This document shows, piece after piece, positions 9,563 through 18,938 of a stretch of DNA of 64,000 nt (positions are counted from its first letter, which is position 1; every line of letters starts with the position of its first letter). Made by a program: the position numbers and the translations under genes. Below the pieces are notes generated by a model. It made no database searches. It had not been told where the DNA came from and was given only the letters and a program-made list of their open reading frames with translations. The stretch is from Phocaeicola_A sp036804505 (GTDB lineage: Bacteria > Bacteroidota > Bacteroidia > Bacteroidales > Bacteroidaceae), in assembly GCA_036804505.1 (NCBI GenBank), contig DAIRSI010000005.1, forward strand, positions 75,497-139,496, given 5' to 3'.

Positions 9563-10288
9563 ATGAAGCCAGAATTAAGAAGAATCTTATTAGCCTTTAT
9601 TTTCCCTTTATTTCTACTATTCGTCCTATATATCATTAGATTTTTAGAATCCGGACTGGATTTGGACTTTACTCGTTGGGGTATCTATCCGAGAACATTA
9701 AAGGGGATATTTGGCATTTTGTCTCATCCGCTGGTTCATGCCAGTTGGGGACATTTGTTCGCAAACTCCCTGCCATTGTTATTTCTCACGTGGTGTTTAT
9801 ATTACTTCTATAGAGATCTGGGCTCGCTCATTCTTATGTTTGTATGGTTGGTTGGAGGACTGTTCACGTTTCTTATCGGTCAACCGGGATGGCATGTAGG
9901 AGCCAGCGGACTAATCTATTCCATAGCTTTCTTTCTCTTTTTCAGCGGGTTCATCCGCCGACATATTCCTCTCATTGCAGTATCTCTGCTGGTTACATTT
10001 CTGTATGGAGGTCTCGTTTGGAATATGTTCCCAGTCTTTGCAGCTGAAAACACATCATGGGAAGGTCACCTCAGCGGTGCTTTTGCCGGAATTCTGGCCG
10101 CCATTGTTTTCAGGAAAGAAGGCCCTCAGAAAAGAGATCCATTTGAAGATGAAGACGAAAATGAAGAAACGAAATACACCGATTATCAGGAAAACACCGA
10201 TGAAGAAATGGATTCAGACTCTAAAAATCCGCTCACAGAATCATCTGAAAAGTTCGAAAGAGAAAGAACAGCCGACACTGCTGAATGA
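9563..10288 (+). CDS. Rhomboid family intramembrane serine protease
   Basis: A 241-residue membrane protease that cleaves transmembrane substrates within the bilayer. The catalytic Ser is S115 in GASG (113-116) and the catalytic His is H169 in GHLSGAFAG. The family motif HLFANSL (64-70) is also present. About six hydrophobic segments are visible. After the last helix there is a cytoplasmic acidic tail of about 55 residues (DPFEDEDENEE...). The last 48 bp overlap the convergent DUF5686 gene. The upstream gap holds TTGCTTTG (9529-9536), a near match to the -7 element. Confidence 0.93.
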   Translation: MKPELRRILLAFIFPLFLLFVLYIIRFLESGLDLDFTRWGIYPRTLKGIFGILSHPLVHASWGHLFANSLPLLFLTWCLYYFYRDLGSLILMFVWLVGGLFTFLIGQPGWHVGASGLIYSIAFFLFFSGFIRRHIPLIAVSLLVTFLYGGLVWNMFPVFAAENTSWEGHLSGAFAGILAAIVFRKEGPQKRDPFEDEDENEETKYTDYQENTDEEMDSDSKNPLTESSEKFERERTADTAE

Positions 10289-12472
10289 CCCCTTTATGCA
10301 GTTGGCAAAAACCCCTAAATCAAAAATATGGGTTTCTATTCCATAACCCACTTCAATATAGGGTGTTAGTTTAGGAATACTCAACATGCTTAAATATAAT
10401 CTTTCATGCTGTATCTTTCTGGTTATCTTACCTAATCTTGCAAATAACAAGAAAGGTGTTTCATAAGTGATGTGTCCCCGAATATAACTGCTTGAAGAAT
10501 TGAACCATCTTCTGTCCAATAGCTGGAATGTACCGGAAACATCATCATCATTGTCCGAAATTAGATTCTGTTGATAAAAATTTGCGTAATCAACAAAATA
10601 TAATTCTTCCTGATTGGTGTACATACCACATCCCAAACGGTAATAGAGCTTTTTCATGGAAGGATATGATATCTTATGTTGCATATCAACTTCGAACCGT
10701 TCATATTTCCCCTGACTTCCAAAAATACCGTTCAGTCCCCTCTCCCAATCAAATGAAAAAGATGGAAAAGGCGAACGCAGATTCATTTTGCGCTTTCTAT
10801 TCATATAATAATACAAACCCGGTGTCCATTCTATGCGAACTCTGGGTGCAAAACTATCATAAGAAGACCTTACTTTATTCAAAATCTCCTGACCGGATTT
10901 ATCCGTATGAGGAACAACATCCTTATTTGTCTTGGGGACATTAGTCTCTTCTATCCTGACATTCATAGGAATCCTGTGATGAGCCTCGAATCCAACTTGT
11001 ACGTTCAAACCGTTCGTTATCTCTATTTCATGGCTGAATTTCACATAATTATCCTTGAAATAATCCAATTTCAGTTTATTGAAATCAAAAGTAGAATCAG
11101 GTGTCTGCTTGATGTCATCCAGGACGCTGCTGCTATATATTCGGTTACCGCCACCAACATCCAAATGGAAAATCCCTATTTTCTCGGGCCAATAGTTCCA
11201 ATCCAAAACCATCCTCCAATAGAATTCCTTTCGAGTAAAATTATAGCCCAAATTAGGCCGTATACTAAGAATTCTATCAGAATCAAAGACTCTGTTATAC
11301 TTAAAGACTTGCCTGTATGACAAGCCGTTTCCATGGCTATATTTAAACATTACCGGATTAATCAACGGTGACATGCGGACACTACCCACATTAGACAGAT
11401 TTATTGTATAGTTTGAAATCAAGGCATCCCCAATTTGCCCCCAAAAAACAGAACTTTTACTTTTTACCTTTGATGGTATCTTATCTGCCTGAGTTTTTCT
11501 CAGAAGACTATTCATGTAAATAATATTCTCACTGTCGGAAAGCGGAACAGGCCTGTCAAAATTCATATAAAGATCCTTTGTCACATAACGTGTAGAATCA
11601 CATACCAACCGGAAAGACTCACTCAAATCATGGCTGTGTTTTTTCCAAAGGGAACGTCGAGGTACATTGGAAGTCCTTATAAGATTATATCGGAAAAAAG
11701 CATTATATTCACCACCCAAACTATTACCTAAAAATCCGAAGAGCATTCTGACAAATACATGTTGCGGAAGGAAAATAGCATTTCCGTCTTTCCCCATTTT
11801 GATATGAGTAAAGAAATTAACCATATCAAACCTGCCTTTCAGTTCCATTTCGGAAAGAGTCCAATCTTTATTGCATACGACAATGTAACCCTCTATCAAT
11901 TTATCGCTATTATACCTGGGAATCACATTTATTTTATAATATTTGCGGGTATCATGTTCTATCCATACGGAATCAAGACGATATAGATATTTTTTAAGTC
12001 CGGCCTCACTCAAGGGAGACAACAGTCTATCGGTCAGAAATGTTGATTTATAGACGTTCATATTAAAATATTGCATCACGTCGCCCAATTTTCCTCTATC
12101 ATGACGAAATGTTCCTGTCATGGATTTCAGCTTCAAGTCATATATGTCGGGAGCAGTATAATGAACTTCATTCAAAGATTCTGTCATATAATCTTTTATA
12201 CCCTTTTCAAAAGTAAACATAGAAGGTATATATCGAAGCAAATTGTTTCGTTTGAAAACTGAAACTTTTCCTTTGATATATAAATCAGCATTATATTCGT
12301 CTATCTTTTTGGAATATACTTCCACAGAATCAAGCACATGTCGGATAATTGTATCGGCCGGATCATTTTTTTGCGCAAAAAGCATTACTTCTTTCTTTTT
12401 TGCTTCACCAGACAATTGGAAAAAGAAAAGGAAGAATATACAGCATACATAAACTATCCGTTTTATTTTCAT
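10241..12472 (-). CDS. DUF5686 family outer-membrane protein
   Basis: A 743-residue exported protein with a signal peptide (residues 1-23, ending QLSGEA). It resembles the DUF5686 family of Bacteroidetes. The C-terminal half is rich in aromatic-alternating beta-strands and ends FSFELFR, as expected of an outer-membrane barrel. The N-terminal carboxypeptidase-regulatory-like domain found in many relatives is missing; the mature chain starts directly with the SVEVYSKKIDEYNADLYIKG segment. Function is unknown. It is convergent with, and overlaps by 48 bp, the rhomboid gene. Confidence 0.85.
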   Translation of the reverse strand: MKIKRIVYVCCIFFLFFFQLSGEAKKKEVMLFAQKNDPADTIIRHVLDSVEVYSKKIDEYNADLYIKGKVSVFKRNNLLRYIPSMFTFEKGIKDYMTESLNEVHYTAPDIYDLKLKSMTGTFRHDRGKLGDVMQYFNMNVYKSTFLTDRLLSPLSEAGLKKYLYRLDSVWIEHDTRKYYKINVIPRYNSDKLIEGYIVVCNKDWTLSEMELKGRFDMVNFFTHIKMGKDGNAIFLPQHVFVRMLFGFLGNSLGGEYNAFFRYNLIRTSNVPRRSLWKKHSHDLSESFRLVCDSTRYVTKDLYMNFDRPVPLSDSENIIYMNSLLRKTQADKIPSKVKSKSSVFWGQIGDALISNYTINLSNVGSVRMSPLINPVMFKYSHGNGLSYRQVFKYNRVFDSDRILSIRPNLGYNFTRKEFYWRMVLDWNYWPEKIGIFHLDVGGGNRIYSSSVLDDIKQTPDSTFDFNKLKLDYFKDNYVKFSHEIEITNGLNVQVGFEAHHRIPMNVRIEETNVPKTNKDVVPHTDKSGQEILNKVRSSYDSFAPRVRIEWTPGLYYYMNRKRKMNLRSPFPSFSFDWERGLNGIFGSQGKYERFEVDMQHKISYPSMKKLYYRLGCGMYTNQEELYFVDYANFYQQNLISDNDDDVSGTFQLLDRRWFNSSSSYIRGHITYETPFLLFARLGKITRKIQHERLYLSMLSIPKLTPYIEVGYGIETHIFDLGVFANCIKGSFSSVGCSFSFELFR

Positions 12473-12624
12473 GACATAACTTTACTGTTGCAAATATAAT
12501 GAAAAGAGTAAAATAATTCTCGGTGGATACAAAATATTAACACTACTGTATAAAAAACGTAACAAATTTTCTTTTTATAGATTACATTTCTTGTTTTTTT
12601 CTTTAAAGATTAAAATTAATTTAT

Positions 12625-12632
12625 TATTTTTG
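12625..12632 (+). promoter_or_regulatory. -7 promoter element of the Crp-type regulator
   Basis: TATTTTTG is a full match to TAnnTTTG, 32 nt upstream of the ATG at 12665. The -33 region is T-rich (CTTTAAAG near 12601) but not a clear TTTG. Confidence 0.6.
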
Positions 12633-12664
12633 TGCTCAATAACATCATTTCATGACAGGTTAAG

Positions 12665-13366
12665 ATGGCAAAGAAAGAAATTACAGATGCAGAGATTATT
12701 AATAGTATCTCTGAAATGTGGGATCCTTTGAACGATGATCAAAGGGCTTCTTTAGCAAGAAATTTTACTATTCAGCGCTATAAAAAAAATGAAATGATAT
12801 ATTGTGAAGGTGATAAACCAACACATTTATTATGCCTACTGAATGGTAAAGTAAAAATCTACAAAGATGGCGTCGGCGGAAGGAGTCAAATTATCCGAGT
12901 AATAAAACCTGTAGAATATTTTGCTTATAGAGCATATTTTGCAGATGAAAACTTCGTGACTGCGGCTGCAGCTTTCGAGCCATCTACCATTTGCATGATA
13001 CCAATGGATGTCATCCAAAAATTTGTCAATGAAAACAACCAGCTTGCTCTGTTCTTCATCAAACAGCTTTCCAGAGATTTGGGCGTTGCAGACGAACGAA
13101 CAGTGAATCTGACCCAAAAGCACATCCGCGGTAGGTTGGCAGAATCTCTGCTTTTCCTTAAAGACAGTTATGGAATGGAAGAAGATGGATATACACTGAG
13201 CATATATCTGTCACGAGAAGATCTGGCAAACCTTTCCAATATGACTACATCAAATGCCATTCGAACTTTATCAAATTTTGCATCTGAAAAAATAATTGCC
13301 ATCGACGGCCGAAAAATTAAAATCATCGATGAAGAAAAGCTAAAAAAAATAAGCAAAATAGGATAA
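12665..13366 (+). CDS. Crp/Fnr family transcriptional regulator
   Basis: A 233-residue DNA-binding regulator. The cyclic-nucleotide-binding-like beta-roll spans about residues 15-135 (GDKPTHLLCLLNGKVKIYKDG). A long dimer helix follows, then a winged helix with the recognition segment SREDLANLSNMTTSNAIRTL near 185-205. The four N-terminal Cys that bind the Fe-S cluster of Fnr are absent. The ligand cannot be predicted. It is a single gene, convergent with kdsA with only 5 nt between the stop codons. Confidence 0.93.
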   Translation: MAKKEITDAEIINSISEMWDPLNDDQRASLARNFTIQRYKKNEMIYCEGDKPTHLLCLLNGKVKIYKDGVGGRSQIIRVIKPVEYFAYRAYFADENFVTAAAAFEPSTICMIPMDVIQKFVNENNQLALFFIKQLSRDLGVADERTVNLTQKHIRGRLAESLLFLKDSYGMEEDGYTLSIYLSREDLANLSNMTTSNAIRTLSNFASEKIIAIDGRKIKIIDEEKLKKISKIG

Positions 13367-13371
13367 TGGCA

Positions 13372-14169
13372 TTAACGGATAGCCTCCCTGATTCTTACCA
13401 ATTTAGTCAACAAATCTTCAAGTAAATCCAATTTTAGCATATTAGCTCCATCACTCTTGGCGATACAAGGATTTTCATGAGTTTCTATGAACAAACCGTC
13501 AGCACCAACGGCAATGCCGGCCTTGGCTATAGTTTCTATCAATTGAGGCATTCCTCCCGTCACACCTGATGTCTGATTGGGACGCTGCAAAGAATGTGTT
13601 GCATCCAAAATAACAGGGAAACCGAAATTCTGCATCTCTGGGATACCCCGAAAATCTACAATTAAATCTTGATAACCGAATGTAGTACCGCGTTCGGTAA
13701 GCATGACATTCGTATTTCCAGCCTCAACGACCTTGTCCACCGCAAATTTCATTGCTTCAGGAGACAAGAACTGACCTTTTTTTATATTTACGACCTTTCC
13801 CGTACTTGCGGCTGCAACCAGCAAATCAGTCTGTCTGCAAAGAAATGCAGGAATTTGCAGAACATCCACATATTCAGCAGCCATGGCAGCTTCTGTAGCA
13901 GCATGAATGTCAGTAACTGTAGGAACACCAAATGTTTCGTGGACTTTCTCCAGAATTCTCAAAGCCTTTTCATCACCGATTCCTGTGAAAGAATCCAACC
14001 TTGAACGGTTAGCTTTTCTATAAGAACCTTTAAAGATATAAGGTATTTGAAGATTATCAGTGATTGTCACAACTTTCTCAGCAATACGCATGGCCATTTC
14101 TTCGCCTTCTATTACACAAGGTCCTGCCAAAAGAAAAAAATTGTCTGATTTTAAATAATCTAAAGTCAT
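13372..14169 (-). CDS. kdsA: 3-deoxy-8-phosphooctulonate synthase
   Basis: Condenses phosphoenolpyruvate with arabinose 5-phosphate to KDO 8-phosphate for lipopolysaccharide. The protein has 265 residues. The LAGPCVIE segment places Cys at residue 18, the position of the metal-ligand Cys in metal-dependent KDO8P synthases, so this is the metallo-type. Other family marks are FKGSYRKANRS, NIKKGQFLSPEAM, DATHSLQRPNQ and GADGLFIETHENP. It is the last of a tight minus-strand run (miaA, lipid kinase, kdsA; gaps 9 nt each). Confidence 0.97.
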   Translation of the reverse strand: MTLDYLKSDNFFLLAGPCVIEGEEMAMRIAEKVVTITDNLQIPYIFKGSYRKANRSRLDSFTGIGDEKALRILEKVHETFGVPTVTDIHAATEAAMAAEYVDVLQIPAFLCRQTDLLVAAASTGKVVNIKKGQFLSPEAMKFAVDKVVEAGNTNVMLTERGTTFGYQDLIVDFRGIPEMQNFGFPVILDATHSLQRPNQTSGVTGGMPQLIETIAKAGIAVGADGLFIETHENPCIAKSDGANMLKLDLLEDLLTKLVRIREAIR

Positions 14170-14178
14170 AATAATAAT

Positions 14179-15105
14179 TTATTCAGGAATAATCAAATTA
14201 ATTGCTTCGGGTTTAATCCCTATTCTGATGGGACAGTTCTCACGGAGTACTCTTCCGTCCAAGCTCACGGGAGCATTTTTTGCTCGTAAAAGTACTACCT
14301 TTTTTGTTCGGTAAGGTTTTACCATCTTATGATTCAAAATACGTTTCTGTACCAACAACCATAATCCGTAACACATCTGCATAAGTTCCGGCCTATAAAT
14401 GATTGATACATCAAGCCAGCCGTTGTATGGTACTGCACTTGGAGTAAGTCCATATCCTCTTGCACTGCCTACACACACTGTCATAATTTTTCCGCGAATG
14501 TGTTCTCCGTTGATTTTCAAATGCATATTGTAAAGTTTGCGTTCAAATATCATCAAGAACATGGAAGTGAAAAAAGACAAAGTCCTTATTCCCCAAAAAC
14601 GATAAGCACCATCGGAGATTTGAACAATACGTGCACCGAGTCCAATATTCACCGCATTCAAGAAATACCGATAGGTTTCTGTTCCCGATTCCTGATGAGA
14701 GCAATATCCCACATCCACTTTTCTTGTGCGATGATTGATAATTGTATCGACAGCTTCTCTATAATTATCCACCTCAAGTCCCCAGTACTTTGCAAAATCA
14801 TTGCCAATACCGTTGGGAATGATTCCAAGAGCTATATTTTCTTTATCAGGAGCATTAGAGAGCATGATTCCATTAATAGCATCATTGGTAGCTCCATCAC
14901 CACCTACTATGACGATAGTCCGATATCCGTTATTAGCCAACATACGCGTAAGGCGTTCAACAGAGCCAAAACCTTCCGACTGCAGATAATCAAAGGTCAC
15001 GCCTTTACTTTCCATGTATTCACGGATTTTGTTCCAGCGTTTCTGCACCCTTCGGATTCCTGCTTTGGGATTATATACGATACCCCACCTTTCTGATTCA
15101 ACCAT
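14179..15105 (-). CDS. Diacylglycerol kinase-like lipid kinase
   Basis: A 308-residue member of the DAGK catalytic family (YegS/DgkB type). The N-terminus reads YNPKAGIRR. The nucleotide-binding motif GGDGATND stands in for the usual GGDGTxN, followed by GIIPNGIGNDFAKYWG. It phosphorylates a lipid at the inner membrane face; the exact substrate (diacylglycerol, sphingoid base or other) is not predictable. It lies in an operon with miaA upstream and kdsA downstream. Confidence 0.9.
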   Translation of the reverse strand: MVESERWGIVYNPKAGIRRVQKRWNKIREYMESKGVTFDYLQSEGFGSVERLTRMLANNGYRTIVIVGGDGATNDAINGIMLSNAPDKENIALGIIPNGIGNDFAKYWGLEVDNYREAVDTIINHRTRKVDVGYCSHQESGTETYRYFLNAVNIGLGARIVQISDGAYRFWGIRTLSFFTSMFLMIFERKLYNMHLKINGEHIRGKIMTVCVGSARGYGLTPSAVPYNGWLDVSIIYRPELMQMCYGLWLLVQKRILNHKMVKPYRTKKVVLLRAKNAPVSLDGRVLRENCPIRIGIKPEAINLIIPE

Positions 15106-15114
15106 AATAATATT

Positions 15115-16044
15115 TTAAATAGATTGATTGCTCTCCAATAATTCTTTTATTCTATCCAGTTTTTCTTTCATAGGCAGCGAATAATCCAGCCAGTGAATAT
15201 TGAATCCTCTTCTTTCCATTCCCCTGAACCAGGTCATCTGCCGTTTGGCAAACTGATGGATAGCTATTTCCAACTGTCGGAACATATCCTCTTTTGTAAT
15301 TCTTCCAATAACATACAATGTCAGATATTTATATTCCAGTCCATAATAAATCAAGTCATCCGGCGACAAGCCTTCATCAAGAAGCCGCCTCACTTCATCA
15401 ATCATCCCTTCATCCAATCTTTGCCTGAGTCGGTCGGTTATTTTCTTTCTACGTACCTCTCGGTCGATATCGATCCCAATGATCAAACTACTTATGGTAG
15501 GAAAAGGACGTTCATCAACCGGATGTTCCAAATAAAATTCTTCTATCTCAATAGCCCTTATGGCTCTCTTTGCCGTATCTACATCCGTCGTATTGTGCAT
15601 GACTTTGTATTTACTCAGGATGCCGGTCAATTCTACCAAAGACTTTCCTTCCAGAGTCTTTCTCAATTCCAAATTTTCCGGAACAGGAACTAACCGATAA
15701 CCTTTTAGAACAGATTCCAGATACAATCCGGTTCCTCCACAAAGGATAGGAACGGCCTTCCTTGTTTTTACCGCTTCATAAGCCAAAAGAAAGTCACGCT
15801 GATATTCAAAGATATTATACTTGTACCCAGGTTCAACAATATCAATCAAATGGTAAGGAATAACGGTGCCATTCACGCTGTAATCAGCTAAATCCTTTCC
15901 TGTTCCCAAATCCATCCTTCGATATATTTGCCTGCTGTCCGCACTAATTATCTCAGCATTCAAGTCATAAGCCAATGTTGCAGCGAGAGTCGTCTTTCCA
16001 GAGGCCGTAGGACCCAAGATTGTTATCATATCATAACTTGCCAT
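15115..16044 (-). CDS. miaA: tRNA dimethylallyltransferase
   Basis: Adds a dimethylallyl group to N6 of A37 in tRNAs that read codons starting with U. The protein has 309 residues, the normal length. The P-loop GPTASGKTT is at 11-19, followed by ISADSRQIYRRMDLGTGK and GGTGLYLES, and the RQMTWFR segment near the C-terminus. First gene of the miaA-lipid kinase-kdsA run. The gap upstream is about 100 nt. Confidence 0.97.
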   Translation of the reverse strand: MASYDMITILGPTASGKTTLAATLAYDLNAEIISADSRQIYRRMDLGTGKDLADYSVNGTVIPYHLIDIVEPGYKYNIFEYQRDFLLAYEAVKTRKAVPILCGGTGLYLESVLKGYRLVPVPENLELRKTLEGKSLVELTGILSKYKVMHNTTDVDTAKRAIRAIEIEEFYLEHPVDERPFPTISSLIIGIDIDREVRRKKITDRLRQRLDEGMIDEVRRLLDEGLSPDDLIYYGLEYKYLTLYVIGRITKEDMFRQLEIAIHQFAKRQMTWFRGMERRGFNIHWLDYSLPMKEKLDRIKELLESNQSI

Positions 16045-16141
16045 AAAGAAATATTGTTTCTTTCATGGTTACAAAGATAGTAAAGAAAACTAAATCATAT
16101 AATTTTTAATGAGAAAAAGAATGGAACTGACGGTTCTTTTT

Positions 16142-16927
16142 TTAAAATGAAATAAGACAAGACATAGCTCCATATCGACCTCCTGCAATCGGAAGAAGTA
16201 CAACCTCTGCTGATTTCACTTTTCGGTTGCTATTGCCTGGCACATGTATTCTCTTGTGAAGAACAGGGTACAACCAATATACAAGTTTTGCACTCAATAT
16301 ACCCAAACCTGCCCCTCCTATCACATCTGTCACCCAATGCCTTTTATCATGTATTCTTGAAAACCCGGTGCAGACTGCTACCGTGTATCCTCCGATTCCA
16401 ATCCATGGAGAAACATCCTTATACTCTTTCCATAAAATCTCGGCCCCGGCAAAAGCAAATGCTGAATGTCCGGAAGGAAAAGAATTCCTTGTAGTATAGT
16501 CGGGACGCATTTCTCGAACTGTATTCTTTAACAAAGTCACCAGACCGGCTGTGATGACAAAGGTAGAACCGGTCATGATTGCCAAATCTGTTGTGGAATG
16601 AACAGACTTAATACCCAGCAAATTCAAGCCGACTGAAGAAGCCAAAGGCAAATACTGCATACCATCCCAAAAAGCCGTATTTTTTGGATATTTCCCTTTA
16701 TCCTCAACATAATGTTTCGCTTCGAACCATTCAGTCTTGGCTCCTACGATTCCAACCCCAAACATCAGTGAAGGAAGAATAAAATCACGACCACTCACAG
16801 TAGCTGCTTTCACCGAATCCCCTGAAGATACATCAACATCAGTCAAAACAGCTGCTTTGACTGATGATGTATATATTATTCCACAAATGAATGACAGTAA
16901 TGCAAGTAATCTCATTTCTATCCACAT
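16142..16927 (-). CDS. PAP2-family membrane-associated phosphatase
   Basis: A phosphatase of the PAP2 superfamily (lipid A, undecaprenyl-PP or phosphatidate type). All three motifs are present: KNTVREMRP, PSGHSAFAF and SRIHDKRHWVTDVIGG. I chose the ATG at 16927 (MWIEMRLLALLS, signal peptide). A longer frame to 17056 would overlap the phosphate transporter gene and would start upstream of a good -7 element at 16942-16949. The second Met at 16915 is equally plausible and gives a more usual leader length. The protein is likely exported to the periplasmic side. Confidence 0.85.
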   Translation of the reverse strand: MWIEMRLLALLSFICGIIYTSSVKAAVLTDVDVSSGDSVKAATVSGRDFILPSLMFGVGIVGAKTEWFEAKHYVEDKGKYPKNTAFWDGMQYLPLASSVGLNLLGIKSVHSTTDLAIMTGSTFVITAGLVTLLKNTVREMRPDYTTRNSFPSGHSAFAFAGAEILWKEYKDVSPWIGIGGYTVAVCTGFSRIHDKRHWVTDVIGGAGLGILSAKLVYWLYPVLHKRIHVPGNSNRKVKSAEVVLLPIAGGRYGAMSCLISF

Positions 16928-16941
16928 TATCTTTTTACGTA

Positions 16942-16949
16942 CAAAAATA
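16942..16949 (-). promoter_or_regulatory. -7 promoter element of the PAP2 gene
   Basis: TATTTTTG on the minus strand matches TAnnTTTG, 15 nt before the ATG at 16927 and 27 nt before the one at 16915. It argues against the longest reading frame, which would begin upstream of it. Confidence 0.5.
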
Positions 16950-16992
16950 CATAAATTAATAACAACGGAGAGAAAAAGAATGAATTGTTTGC

Positions 16993-18000
16993 CTAGAAGA
17001 ATATAAGATGTATGACGGCACCCAGCAATCCACTCACAGGAATCGTCAATACCCATGCAACCATCAGTTCCTTAGTAATTCCCCAACGTACTGCCGAAAG
17101 TCGTTTCGTTGCTCCGACTCCGATGATTGCACCGGTTATAGTATGAGTGGTACTTACAGGAATCTTCAGCAATTCTGTCAGATAAAGGGTAAAAGCTCCA
17201 GCCGTTTCGGAAACGACACCTTCAAAGGGAGTCACTTTCGTTATCTTAGTTCCCATGGTCTTGACTATTTTCCAACCTCCCGACATGGTACCCAGTGATA
17301 TGGCAAGAAAACAAGCAAAAGCCACCCAATCCGGGATATCGGCAACTGAATGTATACTCAATCCGGTTCCCAATGGATGAGCCGCAACCATTGCAGCAGC
17401 TATGATACCCATAACTTTCTGGGAATCATTCAACCCATGTCCGATACTAAACAATGCCGAAGAAACCAATTGCAATCTTTTGAACCAGACCTCTGCACGA
17501 AGATGGGATACATGCCTGCATCCGTACATTACGAGCAGGGAAAACAAGAAAGCTATAGCCATTCCGATGAAAGGAGCCAAAAATATGAAAGAAGCTATCT
17601 TAAGAATAACCGATCCGTGAATAGCTTGAAATCCGTTTGCCATAATGGCCGAACCGGCAAATCCTCCAATCAAAGTATGGGATGACGATGAAGGGATACC
17701 CTTCCACCAAGTAAACAAGTTCCAGATAATGGCAGCAATGACTCCTGCCAAAATAATGGGTAAAGTGATATAATGCTCATAAACAGTCTTGGAAACAGTA
17801 TTTGCGATACCAAACTCACCTATTATATATTTAGAGATAAAAAAAGCGACAAAATTAAAAAATGCTGCCCAGAGAACAGCCTGAAAAGGTGTAAGCACCT
17901 TTGTCGTCACAATCGTGGCAATGGAATTGGCCGCATCATGGAAACCATTGATGTAATCAAAAATCAAGCCAAGAATGATGATGGAAATCAACATGACCAT
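16993..18000 (-). CDS. Inorganic phosphate transporter, PiT family
   Basis: A 335-residue inner-membrane permease, about ten hydrophobic segments, that imports phosphate by cation symport. The PiT signature GFHDAANSIAT is at residues 19-29, and the second repeat has HGLNDSQKVMGI and SSSHTLIGG / STTHTITGA pairs, which reflect the internal duplication. It lies 11 nt downstream of the DUF47 gene; this pit-DUF47 pair is a common two-gene operon. Confidence 0.95.
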   Translation of the reverse strand: MVMLISIIILGLIFDYINGFHDAANSIATIVTTKVLTPFQAVLWAAFFNFVAFFISKYIIGEFGIANTVSKTVYEHYITLPIILAGVIAAIIWNLFTWWKGIPSSSSHTLIGGFAGSAIMANGFQAIHGSVILKIASFIFLAPFIGMAIAFLFSLLVMYGCRHVSHLRAEVWFKRLQLVSSALFSIGHGLNDSQKVMGIIAAAMVAAHPLGTGLSIHSVADIPDWVAFACFLAISLGTMSGGWKIVKTMGTKITKVTPFEGVVSETAGAFTLYLTELLKIPVSTTHTITGAIIGVGATKRLSAVRWGITKELMVAWVLTIPVSGLLGAVIHLIFF

Positions 18001-18011
18001 AAAGCGTAGTA

Positions 18012-18665
18012 TTATGCGTATTTTACAATGATGGTCTTCAAACTCTTTCCTACCTTTTCGGCCGCATCTGTTGCCTTCTCCAATTCACCGAGAATTTCCT
18101 TGGTTTTAATCAATTCTATGCCGTCTTTTTCATTTTCAAACAAATCGATGATGGCCAATTCGTAAACATCATCTCCTTCATTTTCCAAATCATGAAGCTT
18201 TTTATAAATATCCTTCAACTGAGATGCATTCTTACGTAAAGATTCCAGCTCCTTCATCGCTTCACGGATACTGTCGGCATCCTGTTTAACGATTTTCCCC
18301 AGTTTTAAAGTGGAAGCTACATTCTTTTTAGGATTATAGATTGCAATGCGTTTAGCACAACTGTTGATGCGATCCAGCACATCATCCAAAGAATCTGCCA
18401 GCAAATGAATATCTTCTCTGTCAAATGGTGTTATAAAAGAAGTACTCAACTCCTCAAAAATCTCATGCGACAATTTATCACCCTTGCGTTCTTCATCCTT
18501 TATCAAATGGTAGAAGTCCATCCTTTTTTCCTTCCCTTCACATTGCAACATTTCAATCAAAAGATCCGAAGCTTTAACCAAGACTTCCGAAGTCTGCTGT
18601 AAATAAGAAAAGAACTTGGGTTCTTTAGGAGTAAAACGGCTAAATAACGAGTTGTTCATATTCAT
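18012..18665 (-). CDS. DUF47 (PhoU-like) family protein, phosphate transporter accessory
   Basis: A 217-residue all-helical cytoplasmic protein of the DUF47/PhoU-like family (FFSYLQQTSEVLVKASDLL, then PFDREDIHLLADSLDDVLD). Members pair with PiT transporters and are thought to modulate uptake. First gene of the two-gene operon with the PiT gene, 11 nt apart. Confidence 0.93.
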   Translation of the reverse strand: MNMNNSLFSRFTPKEPKFFSYLQQTSEVLVKASDLLIEMLQCEGKEKRMDFYHLIKDEERKGDKLSHEIFEELSTSFITPFDREDIHLLADSLDDVLDRINSCAKRIAIYNPKKNVASTLKLGKIVKQDADSIREAMKELESLRKNASQLKDIYKKLHDLENEGDDVYELAIIDLFENEKDGIELIKTKEILGELEKATDAAEKVGKSLKTIIVKYA

Positions 18666-18844
18666 TCTTTTTAAATTATTATTTCCGCGTACAAAAATAA
18701 AAAATAGTTGTTACAGAACTATTACAAACTCTTATTATTTATGTTACATATTCAAATTAATCCGGCGTCTATCAGAAAAAACATTATAAATGGATTTACA
18801 CTTTGACGTTAAACAATTCTAAAAAGTCTACATATTATTGTAAA

Positions 18845-18897
18845 CATTCCCATATTTAAGGTAATATTGTAATCTGTTTTACCTTATTCTGGGAATG
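18845..18897. repeat. Imperfect inverted repeat upstream of the GH51 gene
   Basis: The arms CATTCCCA...AAGGTAA (18845-18864) and TTACCTT...TGGGAATG (18879-18897) pair over 15 positions with a small unpaired bulge in the middle. It ends 41 nt before the GH51 ATG. A second short repeat, TGATGT/ACATCA, follows at 18896-18916. It could be an operator or a leader hairpin; no T-run follows, so it is not a simple terminator. The rest of 18666-18938 is AT-rich and shows no gene. Confidence 0.55.
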
Positions 18898-18938
18898 ATG
18901 TTATTATCGCACATCATTTATTACTAAATTATATAACT

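Noticed and set aside
14500..15096. 198-codon plus-strand frame opposite the lipid kinase gene
   Set aside because: It mirrors a conserved kinase and has the Ser/Ile/His-rich composition of an antisense shadow.
16928..17056. Longer N-terminus of the PAP2 phosphatase
   Set aside because: It overlaps the end of the phosphate transporter gene and lies partly upstream of a good -7 element. The signal peptide begins at 16927 or 16915.
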